Shown piece by piece: positions 52,593 through 62,177 of a stretch of DNA of 64,000 nucleotides. The DNA lies in assembly GCF_900112005.1 (NCBI RefSeq), contig NZ_FOKK01000010.1:62001-126000 (forward strand), written 5' to 3'. This DNA comes from Algoriphagus aquimarinus. Its GTDB lineage: Bacteria > Bacteroidota > Bacteroidia > Cytophagales > Cyclobacteriaceae. Position 1 is the first letter of the stretch. Each line of letters starts with the position of its first letter. The position numbers and the translations under genes are program-made. Below the pieces are notes generated by a model. It was not told where the DNA came from and did not search any database. It was given only the letters and a program-made list of their open reading frames with translations.

Positions 52593-55019
52593 ATGAAAAA
52601 ACTACTACTGATCCTCATTACCCTTCTTTCTATTCATTCTGGGTTTTCTCAAAACCTAGACTTGAGCAAAATGAGTAAGAAAGATGGATTTATCCCTTTT
52701 TACCTAGATGAGGAAAAAGGAAAGATTTACTTAGAAATTGACAAACTAGAATGGGAATTTCTCTACGTAAATTCTCTTACTGCTGGTGTAGGATCCAATG
52801 ACATTGGCCTGGACCGTGGGCAGTTGGGCGACACTCGTATAGTGGAATTCAGAAAGTCCGGAAACAAGTTATTCTTGGTTCACAAAAACTACGATTTCAG
52901 AGCTTTTTCCGACAATCCAGCTGAAGTACAATCTATTAAAGATGCCTTTGCTGAATCTATTCTTTGGGGTTTTGAAATAGCTCAAAAAGACGGAGACAAG
53001 TTAATCGTAGATGCGACCAACTTTTATCTTCAGGATGTTCACGGCGTAGGAGAAACCTTGACCAGAAGTCGTCAGGGTTCGTTCAGAGCAGACGCTAGTC
53101 GCTCAGGGTTGTACTACCCAATGACCAAAAACTTCCCTCAGAACACTGAAGTGGAAATGACTATCACCTTAACTGGTCAGGCAACAGGAGGAAATCTAAG
53201 ATCTGTAACGCCATCTCCAGATGCAGTGAGTGTCCGTCAACGCCATTCCTTCATTGAGCTACCGGACGATAAATATGAGCCACGTGAATTCGATCCGAGG
53301 GCTGGCTTTGGAAGCATTTCTTACATGGATTTCACTACGCCAATCTCTGAACCTATCATGAAGCGATTCATTTCCCGTCATCGATTGGAAAAGAAAGACC
53401 CTAGCGCTGCGATGTCAGAAGCCGTCGAGCCAATTGTTTATTACCTTGATAGAGGAACTCCAGAACCTGTAGCTTCGGCTTTGATCGATGGAGGAAACTG
53501 GTGGAATCAGGCTTTTGAAGCGGCAGGATTTATTGATGCATTCAGAGTGGAACTAGCCCCAGAAGGCATGGATCTGATGGATGTACGGTACAATGTGATT
53601 CAGTGGGTTCACCGCTCTACACGAGGCTGGTCATACGGCGCAAGTGTCCGTGACCCACGAACTGGCGAGATTTTGAAAGGTCATGTTTCTCTCGGTTCTC
53701 TACGTGTGAGACAGGATTATTTGATTGCTCAGGGACTTTTACAGCCATTTGAGGACGGCGCTCCAGCTAATCCTGAAATGCTTGAAATGGCGGTTGCGCG
53801 CCTAAAACAGTTATCGGCACATGAAATCGGTCACACGATCGGACTGGCCCACAGCTATGCTACTTCAGCCAACAATCGCTCATCGGTTATGGATTATCCT
53901 TACCCGCTCATTACAGAGAATGCAAATGGAGAACTTGATCTCAGCAATGCCTATGATGATAAAATCGGAGATTGGGACAAATGGGCTATCAAATATGGCT
54001 ATGCAGTCATTCCAACAGGTGAAAATGAAGCTTCTTTCCTCAAGAAAACCTTAGAAGATACTTACGAAACCGGCCACCAATTTATCACAGATTCAGATTC
54101 ACGAAACCCAAGTGGCGCACATCCAACATCTCACCTGTGGGACAATGGTGCCTCAGCATCAGATGAATTGACACGAATGTTGAAGCTTCGTGGGAATAGA
54201 ATGAAATCATTTAATTTAAATGCAATAGAAACAGGCCAGCCACAAGCCCTGCTTGAGGAAGTATTTGTACCGCTTTACTTGATGCATAGATATCAAATAG
54301 AAGCTACCTCTAAGGTACTTGGTGGAGTAGATTATAGATACAAAATAAAAGGAGACAATCAGCCAAATCATGGCTGGGTTCACAATGATCAGCAGGAAGC
54401 TGCATTACAGGCTCTCTTGCAAACCATTTCACCAGAGCAATTGCATGTACCAGAGCACATTTTAAGATTGATACCTCCTAGACCATTTGGCTATGGTAGA
54501 AATAGAGAAACTTTCGTTTCGAGGGTAAGTCCGATATTTGATCCTATTGCCCCAGCGGAAACCATCGTGGATCTTACCTTCGATTTCATGCTTGATGGAG
54601 CCAGAGTAAGCCGAGTTTATTTACAGCATTTACAGCAAAGCACGCTTTTCGGATTAAACGATATGCTTGCAAGTGTGGAAAAACAGGTATTCAAGAACAT
54701 AAAATCGGAGGACATTACCTTGGAAATAGCCCTGATGACTCAGTCAAAATATGTAGATCATATGATTGCTTTGGCTAAAAATGCAGATGTTTCAAATACA
54801 ATCAGAGCCATAGCTAGAGGGAGATTGAGAAATATTTTAGGATTTAAACTTAACTCAACCTTAAGCAATGATGCCGCAAATCAACACACTAGTTACCTTA
54901 GTGATAAGATAAAAACCTTCTTAACTCTGCCTGAAGAACTAATCATCCAAGAAACTCTCAAATCGCCCGACGGCTCACCTATCGGTATGGAAAGCATGAG
55001 CTGTGACTTTGATTTCTAA
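52593..55019 (+). CDS. Zinc-dependent metalloprotease, DUF5117/DUF4953 type
   Basis: The start at ATG 52593 (MKKLLLILITLLSIHSGFSQ) gives a clean signal peptide; a longer frame would run into the upstream gene. 808 aa. The zincin motif is LSAHEIGHTIGLAHSYATSA (HExxHxxGxxH) followed by the Met-turn-like SSVMDYPYP. The N-terminal half has SRSGLYYPMTKNFPQNTEVE and the DUF5117-like KIYLEIDKLEWEFLYVNSL. Exported; substrate unknown. A terminator follows. Confidence 0.88.
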   Translation: MKKLLLILITLLSIHSGFSQNLDLSKMSKKDGFIPFYLDEEKGKIYLEIDKLEWEFLYVNSLTAGVGSNDIGLDRGQLGDTRIVEFRKSGNKLFLVHKNYDFRAFSDNPAEVQSIKDAFAESILWGFEIAQKDGDKLIVDATNFYLQDVHGVGETLTRSRQGSFRADASRSGLYYPMTKNFPQNTEVEMTITLTGQATGGNLRSVTPSPDAVSVRQRHSFIELPDDKYEPREFDPRAGFGSISYMDFTTPISEPIMKRFISRHRLEKKDPSAAMSEAVEPIVYYLDRGTPEPVASALIDGGNWWNQAFEAAGFIDAFRVELAPEGMDLMDVRYNVIQWVHRSTRGWSYGASVRDPRTGEILKGHVSLGSLRVRQDYLIAQGLLQPFEDGAPANPEMLEMAVARLKQLSAHEIGHTIGLAHSYATSANNRSSVMDYPYPLITENANGELDLSNAYDDKIGDWDKWAIKYGYAVIPTGENEASFLKKTLEDTYETGHQFITDSDSRNPSGAHPTSHLWDNGASASDELTRMLKLRGNRMKSFNLNAIETGQPQALLEEVFVPLYLMHRYQIEATSKVLGGVDYRYKIKGDNQPNHGWVHNDQQEAALQALLQTISPEQLHVPEHILRLIPPRPFGYGRNRETFVSRVSPIFDPIAPAETIVDLTFDFMLDGARVSRVYLQHLQQSTLFGLNDMLASVEKQVFKNIKSEDITLEIALMTQSKYVDHMIALAKNADVSNTIRAIARGRLRNILGFKLNSTLSNDAANQHTSYLSDKIKTFLTLPEELIIQETLKSPDGSPIGMESMSCDFDF

Positions 55020-55037
55020 CTCTGCTTAAAAACATCC

Positions 55038-55076
55038 AAAATGCACTTCAGCTAGAGAGCTTGAAGTGCATTTTTT
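55038..55076 (+). terminator. Terminator after the DUF5117-type protease
   Basis: AAAATGCACTTCA (55038-55050) and TGAAGTGCATTTT (55062-55074) form a 13-bp stem followed by TTTATTT. Confidence 0.85.
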
Positions 55077-55250
55077 ATTTAAAGCCCTAGAAAACAAAAT
55101 TAACCAACACAAAAGCAAGATATCATCTTTGGAGCCACTACGCTTTACAGCGTAAATGGGTAAATTAGCAACTGAATTGACCAATGCAGGTCATTTGATG
55201 GAACCTTCCTGTAAAGCACCTGTTTAATTAGCCAAACGATTTAAGATTTT

Positions 55251-57287
55251 ATGAATAACCCATTATTGGCAGATTTTGCCACCCCTTTCGATACAGCGCC
55301 TTTTGATCAAATCATACCAAGCCATTACCTTCCAGCTATAAAATCGGCCATCACAGAGGCCAAAGCTGATATTGCTACGATTAAAGCGGAGTCACTTCCT
55401 ACTTTTGAGAATACGATTGAAGCCTTGGACGGAGCTGGTAAAAGACTTGGTATCATTGCAGGGATATTTTTCAATCTTAATTCAGCAGAAACTAATGAAG
55501 AGATCCAGTCTCTAGCTCGGGAGATCTCCCCTCTTTTGACTGAGCATGGCAATGACATACTTCTGGACCAAGCTCTATTCCAAAGAGTTTCTCAGGTTTT
55601 TGAGCAAAAAGACCAACTTAAACTAACTGCTGAGCAAACAACTTTATTAGAAAAAACCTACAAGTCTTTCGTAAGAAACGGAGCAAAACTGGAAGGCGAC
55701 AAAGCGGATCAGCTCAGAAAAATTGATCAGGAATTAGCTCAAGTCTCTTTGAAATTTGGTGAGAACGTATTGGCTGAGACTAACAAGTATGTGCATTTCG
55801 TAGATCAGGAATCTGATCTAGAAGGACTTCCTGAGGGCATCAAAGAAGCGGCTGCACAAATCGCTGAAGAAAAAGAACAACCTGGAAAGTGGGCCTTTAC
55901 GCTAGACTATCCAAGCTATATTCCCGCGATGACCTATGCAAAAAACAGGGCATTACGTGAGACACTTTTCATGGCTAGCGGCACCAAATGTGCGAAAGGC
56001 GATGAACTTGATAATCAGGAAATCATCAAGCAAATTCTAAAACTACGTCATGACCGTGCAGTACTTTTAGGCTACAAAAGCCACGCAGATTTTGTATTGG
56101 AAGAGCGAATGGCAAAAAGCCCAGATCAGGTGATCTCCTTTTTGGATTCTCTACTCGAGAAAGCAAAGCCAAAAGGAATGGCTGAAATGAAAGAATTAGA
56201 AGCATTTGCCAACCAACTAGATGGAATAGAAGGTTTGAAAAAATGGGATTTTGCCTATTATTCAGAACTTTTGAAAAAGGAAAAATATGCGCTTGACGAT
56301 GAGCTGTTGAGACCCTATTTCCAATTGGAAAAAGTGATTGACGGAGTATTCCAAACTGCCGAAAAGCTCTTTGGAATCACCTTTTCTCCAGCTTCAGACA
56401 TTCCTGTTTATCATAAAGATGTGACAGCCTACGAAGTCAAAGACAAAAACGGAAAGTACCTCTCTGTCTTCTATGCTGATTTTTTCCCACGTCCAGGTAA
56501 AAGAAATGGTGCTTGGATGACGAGCTATAAAGGTCAAAGCATCAAGGAGGATAAGGATATCCGCCCGCATGTTTCTATTGTGTGCAATTTCACCAAACCT
56601 ACTAAGTCAAAGCCTAGTCTTTTGACCTTCAATGAAGTCACTACACTTTTCCATGAGTTTGGTCATGCGCTTCATGGTATGATGGCGAAAGGCACCTATG
56701 AGTCTCTTTCAGGCACAAGTGTATTTTGGGACTTTGTAGAACTGCCTTCACAGATTTTTGAAAACTGGTGTTATGAAAAAGAATGCTTGGATTTATTTGC
56801 AAAGCACTTTGAAACTGGAGAGAAAATTCCTGAAGAGCTGATTGAAAAGATCAAAAAGGCTTCAAATTTTCAGCAGGGTTACCAAACAGTAAGGCAAATT
56901 AGCTTTAGCCTTTTGGACATGGCGTATCACAGTCAAGACCCAAGTGCAATTTCGAGCATTTTCGAATTTGAAGAAGAAATAATGAAGCCTACCGATCTAC
57001 TTCCTAAAGTACCGGGAACCTTGATGAGCACTTCGTTTTCGCACATTTTCCAAGGAGGTTATTCCTCTGGATATTACAGCTACAAATGGGCGGAAGTCTT
57101 GGATGCAGATGCCTTCGAACTTTTTCAGGAAAAAGGAGTTTTCGATAAAGCTACTGCTGAATCATTTGTGAAAAACATACTCTCTGCCGGTGGAAGTGAG
57201 CATCCAGAGAAGTTGTACAAGCGATTCAGAGGTAGGGATCCTAAGCAAGATGCCTTATTGAAGCGAGCTGGATTGATTACAGAATAA
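55251..57287 (+). CDS. M3 family oligopeptidase (Dcp/OpdA type)
   Basis: A 678-aa cytoplasmic-type metallopeptidase with no signal peptide. The zinc motif is LFHEFGHALHGMMAKGTYES (HExxH), with the third ligand in FVELPSQIFENWCYE. PHVSIVCNFTKP and LSAGGSEHPEKLYKRFRGRDP are also family marks. Such enzymes degrade short peptides after proteolysis. Length is normal. The AI-2E family gene follows 62 nt later on the same strand. Confidence 0.95.
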   Translation: MNNPLLADFATPFDTAPFDQIIPSHYLPAIKSAITEAKADIATIKAESLPTFENTIEALDGAGKRLGIIAGIFFNLNSAETNEEIQSLAREISPLLTEHGNDILLDQALFQRVSQVFEQKDQLKLTAEQTTLLEKTYKSFVRNGAKLEGDKADQLRKIDQELAQVSLKFGENVLAETNKYVHFVDQESDLEGLPEGIKEAAAQIAEEKEQPGKWAFTLDYPSYIPAMTYAKNRALRETLFMASGTKCAKGDELDNQEIIKQILKLRHDRAVLLGYKSHADFVLEERMAKSPDQVISFLDSLLEKAKPKGMAEMKELEAFANQLDGIEGLKKWDFAYYSELLKKEKYALDDELLRPYFQLEKVIDGVFQTAEKLFGITFSPASDIPVYHKDVTAYEVKDKNGKYLSVFYADFFPRPGKRNGAWMTSYKGQSIKEDKDIRPHVSIVCNFTKPTKSKPSLLTFNEVTTLFHEFGHALHGMMAKGTYESLSGTSVFWDFVELPSQIFENWCYEKECLDLFAKHFETGEKIPEELIEKIKKASNFQQGYQTVRQISFSLLDMAYHSQDPSAISSIFEFEEEIMKPTDLLPKVPGTLMSTSFSHIFQGGYSSGYYSYKWAEVLDADAFELFQEKGVFDKATAESFVKNILSAGGSEHPEKLYKRFRGRDPKQDALLKRAGLITE

Positions 57288-57349
57288 TTTGCTTTCTTTA
57301 CTTAAATCTGTCTTGTAGAGATGCATTTACATCCTAACATAACTCCTGA

Positions 57350-58468
57350 ATGGAAAATCAAGGTTTGAAACTACCTGCCTATTTACAGGCTCTCGCAGTA
57401 ATGATTTTCATTATTGTGTTAGTGTTTTTTCTAATTGTAGGAAAGAGCCTCCTTGTACCTCTATTCATGGGTGGGTTTTTCGCAATTTTGCTTACACCTC
57501 TATCCATGTGGCTGGAGTCAAAAAAAGTCCCACGTATACTCTCCTGCATCATTTCACTTCTTGTAATGACAGCTCTTGTAGGTGGAATTCTGACTTTTGT
57601 AATTGGAAACGTGGCGAATTTCACACAGGATTTCGATGATGTTTCTGGTAGACTAACTGAATATGCGGAAAACGTAGATCAGTGGTCAATGGATACCTTT
57701 TCCTACAATACTGCATTAAGTGAGAAGGCCAATACTGATTACCTAAAAAACCTGCTGACAGAAAATAGCTCGAGTATTGGAGACTTCGCGCTGAAAACTG
57801 TTGGCTCACTGACGGGATTGGTATTGATTCCTGTATTCATGTTTTTCTTTCTCCTGTATAGAAATCACCTTACCAATGTGATTATCCATATCTACAAGGA
57901 CAAGGATCCTGAGCTAGTAAAAATACGAATAGTTAGTCTACGAAAGGTGATTCTTAACTATATCGTAGGCGTGGTGAAGGTGATGGGTATCCTCGCCATT
58001 ATGAATATTACTGCATTCTCTTTACTTGGAATAAAACACGCGGTGTTTTTCGGTACACTTGGAGCAATGTTAAATATCATTCCTTATGTAGGCCCGTTTT
58101 TCGGAGCTATGCTACCAATGATCTATTCATTTCTTACCAAGGACAGCTTATTTTACCCTGCAGGTGTCCTTGTCAGTTATCAAATCATCCAGATGATTGA
58201 AGGAAACTTCCTGACTCCCAAAATCGTCGGTGGAAATGTGAACCTGAATGCATTTATTACATTTCTGGGTTTAATAGTCGGAGGGACTATCTGGGGAGTA
58301 GCAGGAATGATTTTAATCATTCCTATGATGGCAATTCTACGGGAAATATTTGATCTAAGTGATGCGACCAAGCCGTTTGCCTTGTTACTTGGAGAAGAAA
58401 AAGAAGAGGAAAAAATAATTGCAAAGACAGAAGAATCTGAAGAAGTAAATGAAAATGAGAACGATTAA
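57350..58468 (+). CDS. AI-2E family transporter (PerM-like permease)
   Basis: A 372-aa inner-membrane protein with about seven hydrophobic helices. The family pattern is seen in LMGGFFAILLTPLSMWLESK, the long polar loop after the first helices, and GALMNII-like GTLGAMLNIIPYVGPFFGAM plus LTPKIVGGNVNLNAFITFLG. The C-terminus is a highly acidic tail (EEKEEEKIIAKTEESEEVNE). Substrates vary in this family, so the AI-2 name need not apply. It overlaps the TPR gene by 20 nt. Confidence 0.92.
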   Translation: MENQGLKLPAYLQALAVMIFIIVLVFFLIVGKSLLVPLFMGGFFAILLTPLSMWLESKKVPRILSCIISLLVMTALVGGILTFVIGNVANFTQDFDDVSGRLTEYAENVDQWSMDTFSYNTALSEKANTDYLKNLLTENSSSIGDFALKTVGSLTGLVLIPVFMFFFLLYRNHLTNVIIHIYKDKDPELVKIRIVSLRKVILNYIVGVVKVMGILAIMNITAFSLLGIKHAVFFGTLGAMLNIIPYVGPFFGAMLPMIYSFLTKDSLFYPAGVLVSYQIIQMIEGNFLTPKIVGGNVNLNAFITFLGLIVGGTIWGVAGMILIIPMMAILREIFDLSDATKPFALLLGEEKEEEKIIAKTEESEEVNENEND

Positions 58469-59387
58469 AACACTTTTAGCACTAGTTATCATTGGGACAG
58501 CATTTGCCTGCGATTCAGATGAAAATAAGAAAGGGAGATTCCTTCTAAAAGGGAATGAAAAGATGGAGGAAAATGATCCCAAAAGCGCGATGGTATTCTA
58601 TAGTGAGGCTCTCGAAATGGACTCCACTTACGCGGATGCCTACTACAATAAAGCGCTCGCTCACCTACAGTTAAATCAACTCATGGAGAGCATTCAGGAT
58701 CTCAGTTTAGCGATCAAATACAATCCAGAGTATTACGATGCTATTTTCCAAAGAGGCCTAAGTTACCTTGACAACGGTGAGTTTTACAATGCCAGAGAAG
58801 ATGCTCAAAAGCTAGTTCAACTCGAAGAGCAAAATTGGAAAAGTCACTTTCTGACAGGCTTGGTTGAGGAGAAATTAAAGAATTTCCCTGAAGCAATAAC
58901 GGCTTTCAAAAAGGCTTCTGAGATTAACCCGGAAAACTCTGACTTGCTAGTAAACCAAGCTACCATACACTACTATCAGAAGGATTATGAAGCTGCGAAA
59001 AATATTTTAACTGAAGCCATGACTGTCAATCCTTTGGAGCCAAATCTTCACAACCTGCGCTCTATGATCTATTTTGATGAGCAAAACTATGCAGAAGCTT
59101 TAGACGCAGTGGAGAAGGCCATTTCATTAGACAAGAGTCAAGCTTACTACTACAACAATAAGGGCTTGTATCTGCTTTTTCTAGATCAAAAAGAAGAAGG
59201 CCTAGACCTAATCAATCAGAGTATTCAGATGAATGCGAACAATCCTTTTGCGCTAAGAAATAAGGGGATTTACTATGTAATGCAGGGAGACAAGATTTCT
59301 GCGCTGCAATATTTGGTAGAATTGGATCAGAACTATCCAGATATGGACTTGGTCAAAGAATACTTAGAGAAAGCTCAAGCACTCTGA
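58449..59387 (+). CDS. TPR-repeat lipoprotein
   Basis: A 312-aa protein with a lipoprotein signal (KTLLALVIIGTAFACDSD, Cys at about residue 21). Six to eight tetratricopeptide repeats follow (DPKSAMVFYSEALEMDSTYA, FPEAITAFKKASEINPENSD, YAEALDAVEKAISLDKSQAY). TPRs serve protein contacts, here probably at the inner face of the outer membrane. The ATG at 58449 lies inside the upstream permease gene; a second ATG two codons later is equally possible. It converges on the hybrid kinase with a 13-nt overlap. Confidence 0.9.
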   Translation: MKMRTIKTLLALVIIGTAFACDSDENKKGRFLLKGNEKMEENDPKSAMVFYSEALEMDSTYADAYYNKALAHLQLNQLMESIQDLSLAIKYNPEYYDAIFQRGLSYLDNGEFYNAREDAQKLVQLEEQNWKSHFLTGLVEEKLKNFPEAITAFKKASEINPENSDLLVNQATIHYYQKDYEAAKNILTEAMTVNPLEPNLHNLRSMIYFDEQNYAEALDAVEKAISLDKSQAYYYNNKGLYLLFLDQKEEGLDLINQSIQMNANNPFALRNKGIYYVMQGDKISALQYLVELDQNYPDMDLVKEYLEKAQAL

Positions 59388-61615
59388 TTTCTATGTAAAA
59401 TCACTTCGCGAATAATTTTCTGTAATTCCGTGGCATCAATTGGTTTCGCCACAAAACCGTCAAAGTCGCATTCCTCGATTCTATCTTTGATTTCAAGTTT
59501 TGCGGCTGCGGTAAGCGCTATTACAGGGGATTCTGAGATTTTCTTGATTGCCTTTGTGGCATCAAAACCATCCATTTCAGGCATTTGAATATCCATGAGG
59601 ATACAATCAAATGTAGATCGCTTGGCAGCATCAACAGCCTCTATCCCATTCCTAACTCGTTCGTAAGTAAAACCCCATTTATTAATAATCTTACCTAAAA
59701 CCAGGGCGTTCACATCGTTATCCTCTGCCATTAGCAGGTGTAATGATGCGCTATCTTTGGAATAACTGATACTAGGGGAAGACTTCTCTACTTGTTGCTC
59801 CGATACCTCGAATTCCAGGGTAAAAAAGAATTTGCTTCCTACATTTACTACGGATTGAAGAGAAATTTCTCCACCCATAAGATTCAAAAGCTTTCTTGTG
59901 ATAGAAAGCCCTAAACCAGTTCCACCATACTTTGTGTTAAAGGTTGGTCTTACTTGATCAAAATCACCAAAAATCTTCTCTTGATGTTCAGGTGCGATAC
60001 CGATACCATTGTCGCTTACCTCAAAATATACTTTGGCTTTATCATTACTACTTTCGAGCAAATTGACAATCACTTTTACCTCACCCTCATTAGTAAACTT
60101 AAGCGCATTTGTTATCAGATTGTTGAGAACTTGAGATAGGCGGGTTTTGTCACCACAAACGGTAACATCCAGCCCCTCCGAAATATTTATTTCAAGTCTA
60201 TTTTTACTATCTCTGGCATGGAATGATAAGCCCTTTATGATCTGGCTTACAAAAGAACTTAAATGGAAAGGAGCCTTTTCTATAATCAATTTACCAGCCT
60301 CAATCTTTTGAAAATCTAACAAGTCATTGATCATAATGATCAAATTATCCACTGCAAAATTGATCGTATCCAACTCAGACTTCTGCTGAAGCTGAGGATG
60401 ATCATGCATCAGAGAATAGGTCGAACCAGAAATAGCATTCAGTGGTGTACGAAGCTCATGACTAATCATGGAAAGAAAATCAGACTTAATTTGATTTGCC
60501 TTTTCTGCAGCCTTCTTTGATTCGTTCAGTTTGGCTTCAAATACTTTTTGCTGACTTATATCGGTCAAATAACCATACCAAACCATGTCTCCATTGGCAA
60601 GCGCCTCAGGTCTTGCTGCCCCAAGAATCCAACGATATTCATCAGAATTAGGGTCTGATTTTACTCGGAATTGACATTGCCAAGGTTCTACTTTCTTCGC
60701 TGAAGCGATAGAACTCATGATCACTTGCGGTAAGTCCATCGGATGAACTCGAGAAATTGCCATCGAAATATCTGTGAAATTCTCAATCTCCTCAGGCTTC
60801 AATCCTAATACTTGAGCGATGCCTTTAGACAGAAATGAGAAGCTCATTTTCCCCTCATTGTCCAGAACGAGCTGATAAAGACCACCCGGAACCTGCTCCG
60901 CAAGATTCATCAGGAAATTACTACTGTCTTCCAGGTCCTTCTCCAGAGTGACTTTCTCTGAGATATTTTGGAATGAAAGCATTACATAACGTAAGCCATC
61001 TATCAAAAGCTGCTTTGCAGCAATTTCCAACGATAATTGATTCCCAGACGGATTAGTTAGGGTAGCTGAAAATTGCTCAGTATAGTCACCAGAAATCGCA
61101 GTATTGATCCAGTTTCTCCATTGCTGAGGCTCATCAAATAAAACCTCCAGTTCTGCGAGATGGGATAATGTTGAATCATGCTGGTAACCCAAGAGGTTAA
61201 ATGCCTCAATATTTATATGGAATATTCCTCCATCTGGCTTCACTATCACTTGTGCAGTTGGAGATTCTACTACAAACTGCTCAAATTCCTTTTTGGTTGG
61301 AAGTCCTTGTGTTCTGACTTTAGTCCCTTTATAAAACAAAAAATGATTGGTTGAACTATCCTGAGGTAGTTCTATTAAAAAGTCAAACTCATCCCCTCCA
61401 TAACTTAACTTCAACTCATCTTTGAAAATAAAGCTGCTGATGTCCAGCCCTAACCCAACTAGGCTTTTATCGACTAGCTTTTCGCCGATCTGCTCCTCGA
61501 AGGCTTTATTGGAATAGAAAATTGGATATGGAAAAGAATCATCTGCAAGGAACACCATCTCTGATGACTCGAAAATTAATTTCTTAAAAGTACTGTTGAT
61601 TCCTCTCTCTTGCAT
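59375..61615 (-). CDS. Hybrid sensor histidine kinase with PAS domains and receiver
   Basis: A 746-aa protein with no membrane segment. Order: N-terminal PAS-like domain (residues about 10-100), second PAS (about 110-220), third PAS/PAC (about 235-360), HisKA with FLSMISHELRTPLN, HATPase with VCGDKTRLSQVLNNLITNAL and GTGLGLSITRKLL, and a receiver domain with phospho-acceptor Asp in DCILMDIQMPEMDG. As a cytoplasmic hybrid kinase it needs an HPt partner; the RR-HPt protein at 36.6 kb is a possible one. ATG 61615 is used rather than a TTG one codon earlier. Confidence 0.93.
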   Translation of the reverse strand: MQERGINSTFKKLIFESSEMVFLADDSFPYPIFYSNKAFEEQIGEKLVDKSLVGLGLDISSFIFKDELKLSYGGDEFDFLIELPQDSSTNHFLFYKGTKVRTQGLPTKKEFEQFVVESPTAQVIVKPDGGIFHINIEAFNLLGYQHDSTLSHLAELEVLFDEPQQWRNWINTAISGDYTEQFSATLTNPSGNQLSLEIAAKQLLIDGLRYVMLSFQNISEKVTLEKDLEDSSNFLMNLAEQVPGGLYQLVLDNEGKMSFSFLSKGIAQVLGLKPEEIENFTDISMAISRVHPMDLPQVIMSSIASAKKVEPWQCQFRVKSDPNSDEYRWILGAARPEALANGDMVWYGYLTDISQQKVFEAKLNESKKAAEKANQIKSDFLSMISHELRTPLNAISGSTYSLMHDHPQLQQKSELDTINFAVDNLIIMINDLLDFQKIEAGKLIIEKAPFHLSSFVSQIIKGLSFHARDSKNRLEINISEGLDVTVCGDKTRLSQVLNNLITNALKFTNEGEVKVIVNLLESSNDKAKVYFEVSDNGIGIAPEHQEKIFGDFDQVRPTFNTKYGGTGLGLSITRKLLNLMGGEISLQSVVNVGSKFFFTLEFEVSEQQVEKSSPSISYSKDSASLHLLMAEDNDVNALVLGKIINKWGFTYERVRNGIEAVDAAKRSTFDCILMDIQMPEMDGFDATKAIKKISESPVIALTAAAKLEIKDRIEECDFDGFVAKPIDATELQKIIREVILHRNQSA

Positions 61616-61689
61616 CAAATTAGGGCTTGCATTGACTGGTCATTGATCTTGATAAAATCATAAATTCAAGGAAACAATCATATATAACA

Positions 61690-61720
61690 CAAACATACAC
61701 CAATTTGTATTTCGTAGCAA
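61690..61720 (-). promoter_or_regulatory. Promoter of the hybrid histidine kinase gene
   Basis: On the minus strand TTG (61720-61718), 20 nt, TATGTTTG (61697-61690), matching TAnnTTTG, with a leader of about 75 nt. Confidence 0.6.
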
Positions 61721-62102
61721 TTATTGTGACTTATAAATACATTTATTTGATGAAAATTTTAAAATACACACAATAAGGAGGATCAAGGCATATCGATTTT
61801 TCTAAAAATATTACATTTTAATTCATTCCTCTGGACCTGGTATCTGTACCATGAAAGTATACCGAAGTCCTTAGCACCTAACTAGTGACTAGAGGAAAAT
61901 ATCCTCCATCTCTTCCTCTTTGCTCTCAGCCTAGTTTAAGTCCCCTAAAAGCCATTAGAATCTTGCGCTCTCCACGCTGTTTAAGCGAATAAGCAAAGAA
62001 CCAAAAGCTATTTATAAAAAACCCAACTTTTAGCTATACAAGTAATGCGAAAATGACCAGCGTTTAGTACGACCCTCCTGCCCTTTTTGGTAGAAAAATG
62101 CA
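61721..62102. other. Intergenic region without recognised gene
   Basis: About 380 bp, AT-rich. A small inverted repeat CTAACTAGTGACTAG occurs near 61880. No ORF, RNA or repeat shared with other parts of the window was recognised. Confidence 0.4.
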
Positions 62103-62131
62103 TAAAAAAAACCGAGCATCACAGCCCGGTT
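62103..62131 (-). terminator. Terminator of the M48 gene, repeated family copy 2
   Basis: Same stem as at 3031-3060: on the minus strand AACCGGGC and GCTCGGTT around a TGTGAT loop, followed by a T run; 47 nt after the stop codon. Confidence 0.85.
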
Positions 62132-62177
62132 TTACTTTATAGATCTTGAAATTAAAAGCTTATAAAAAACAACTCGA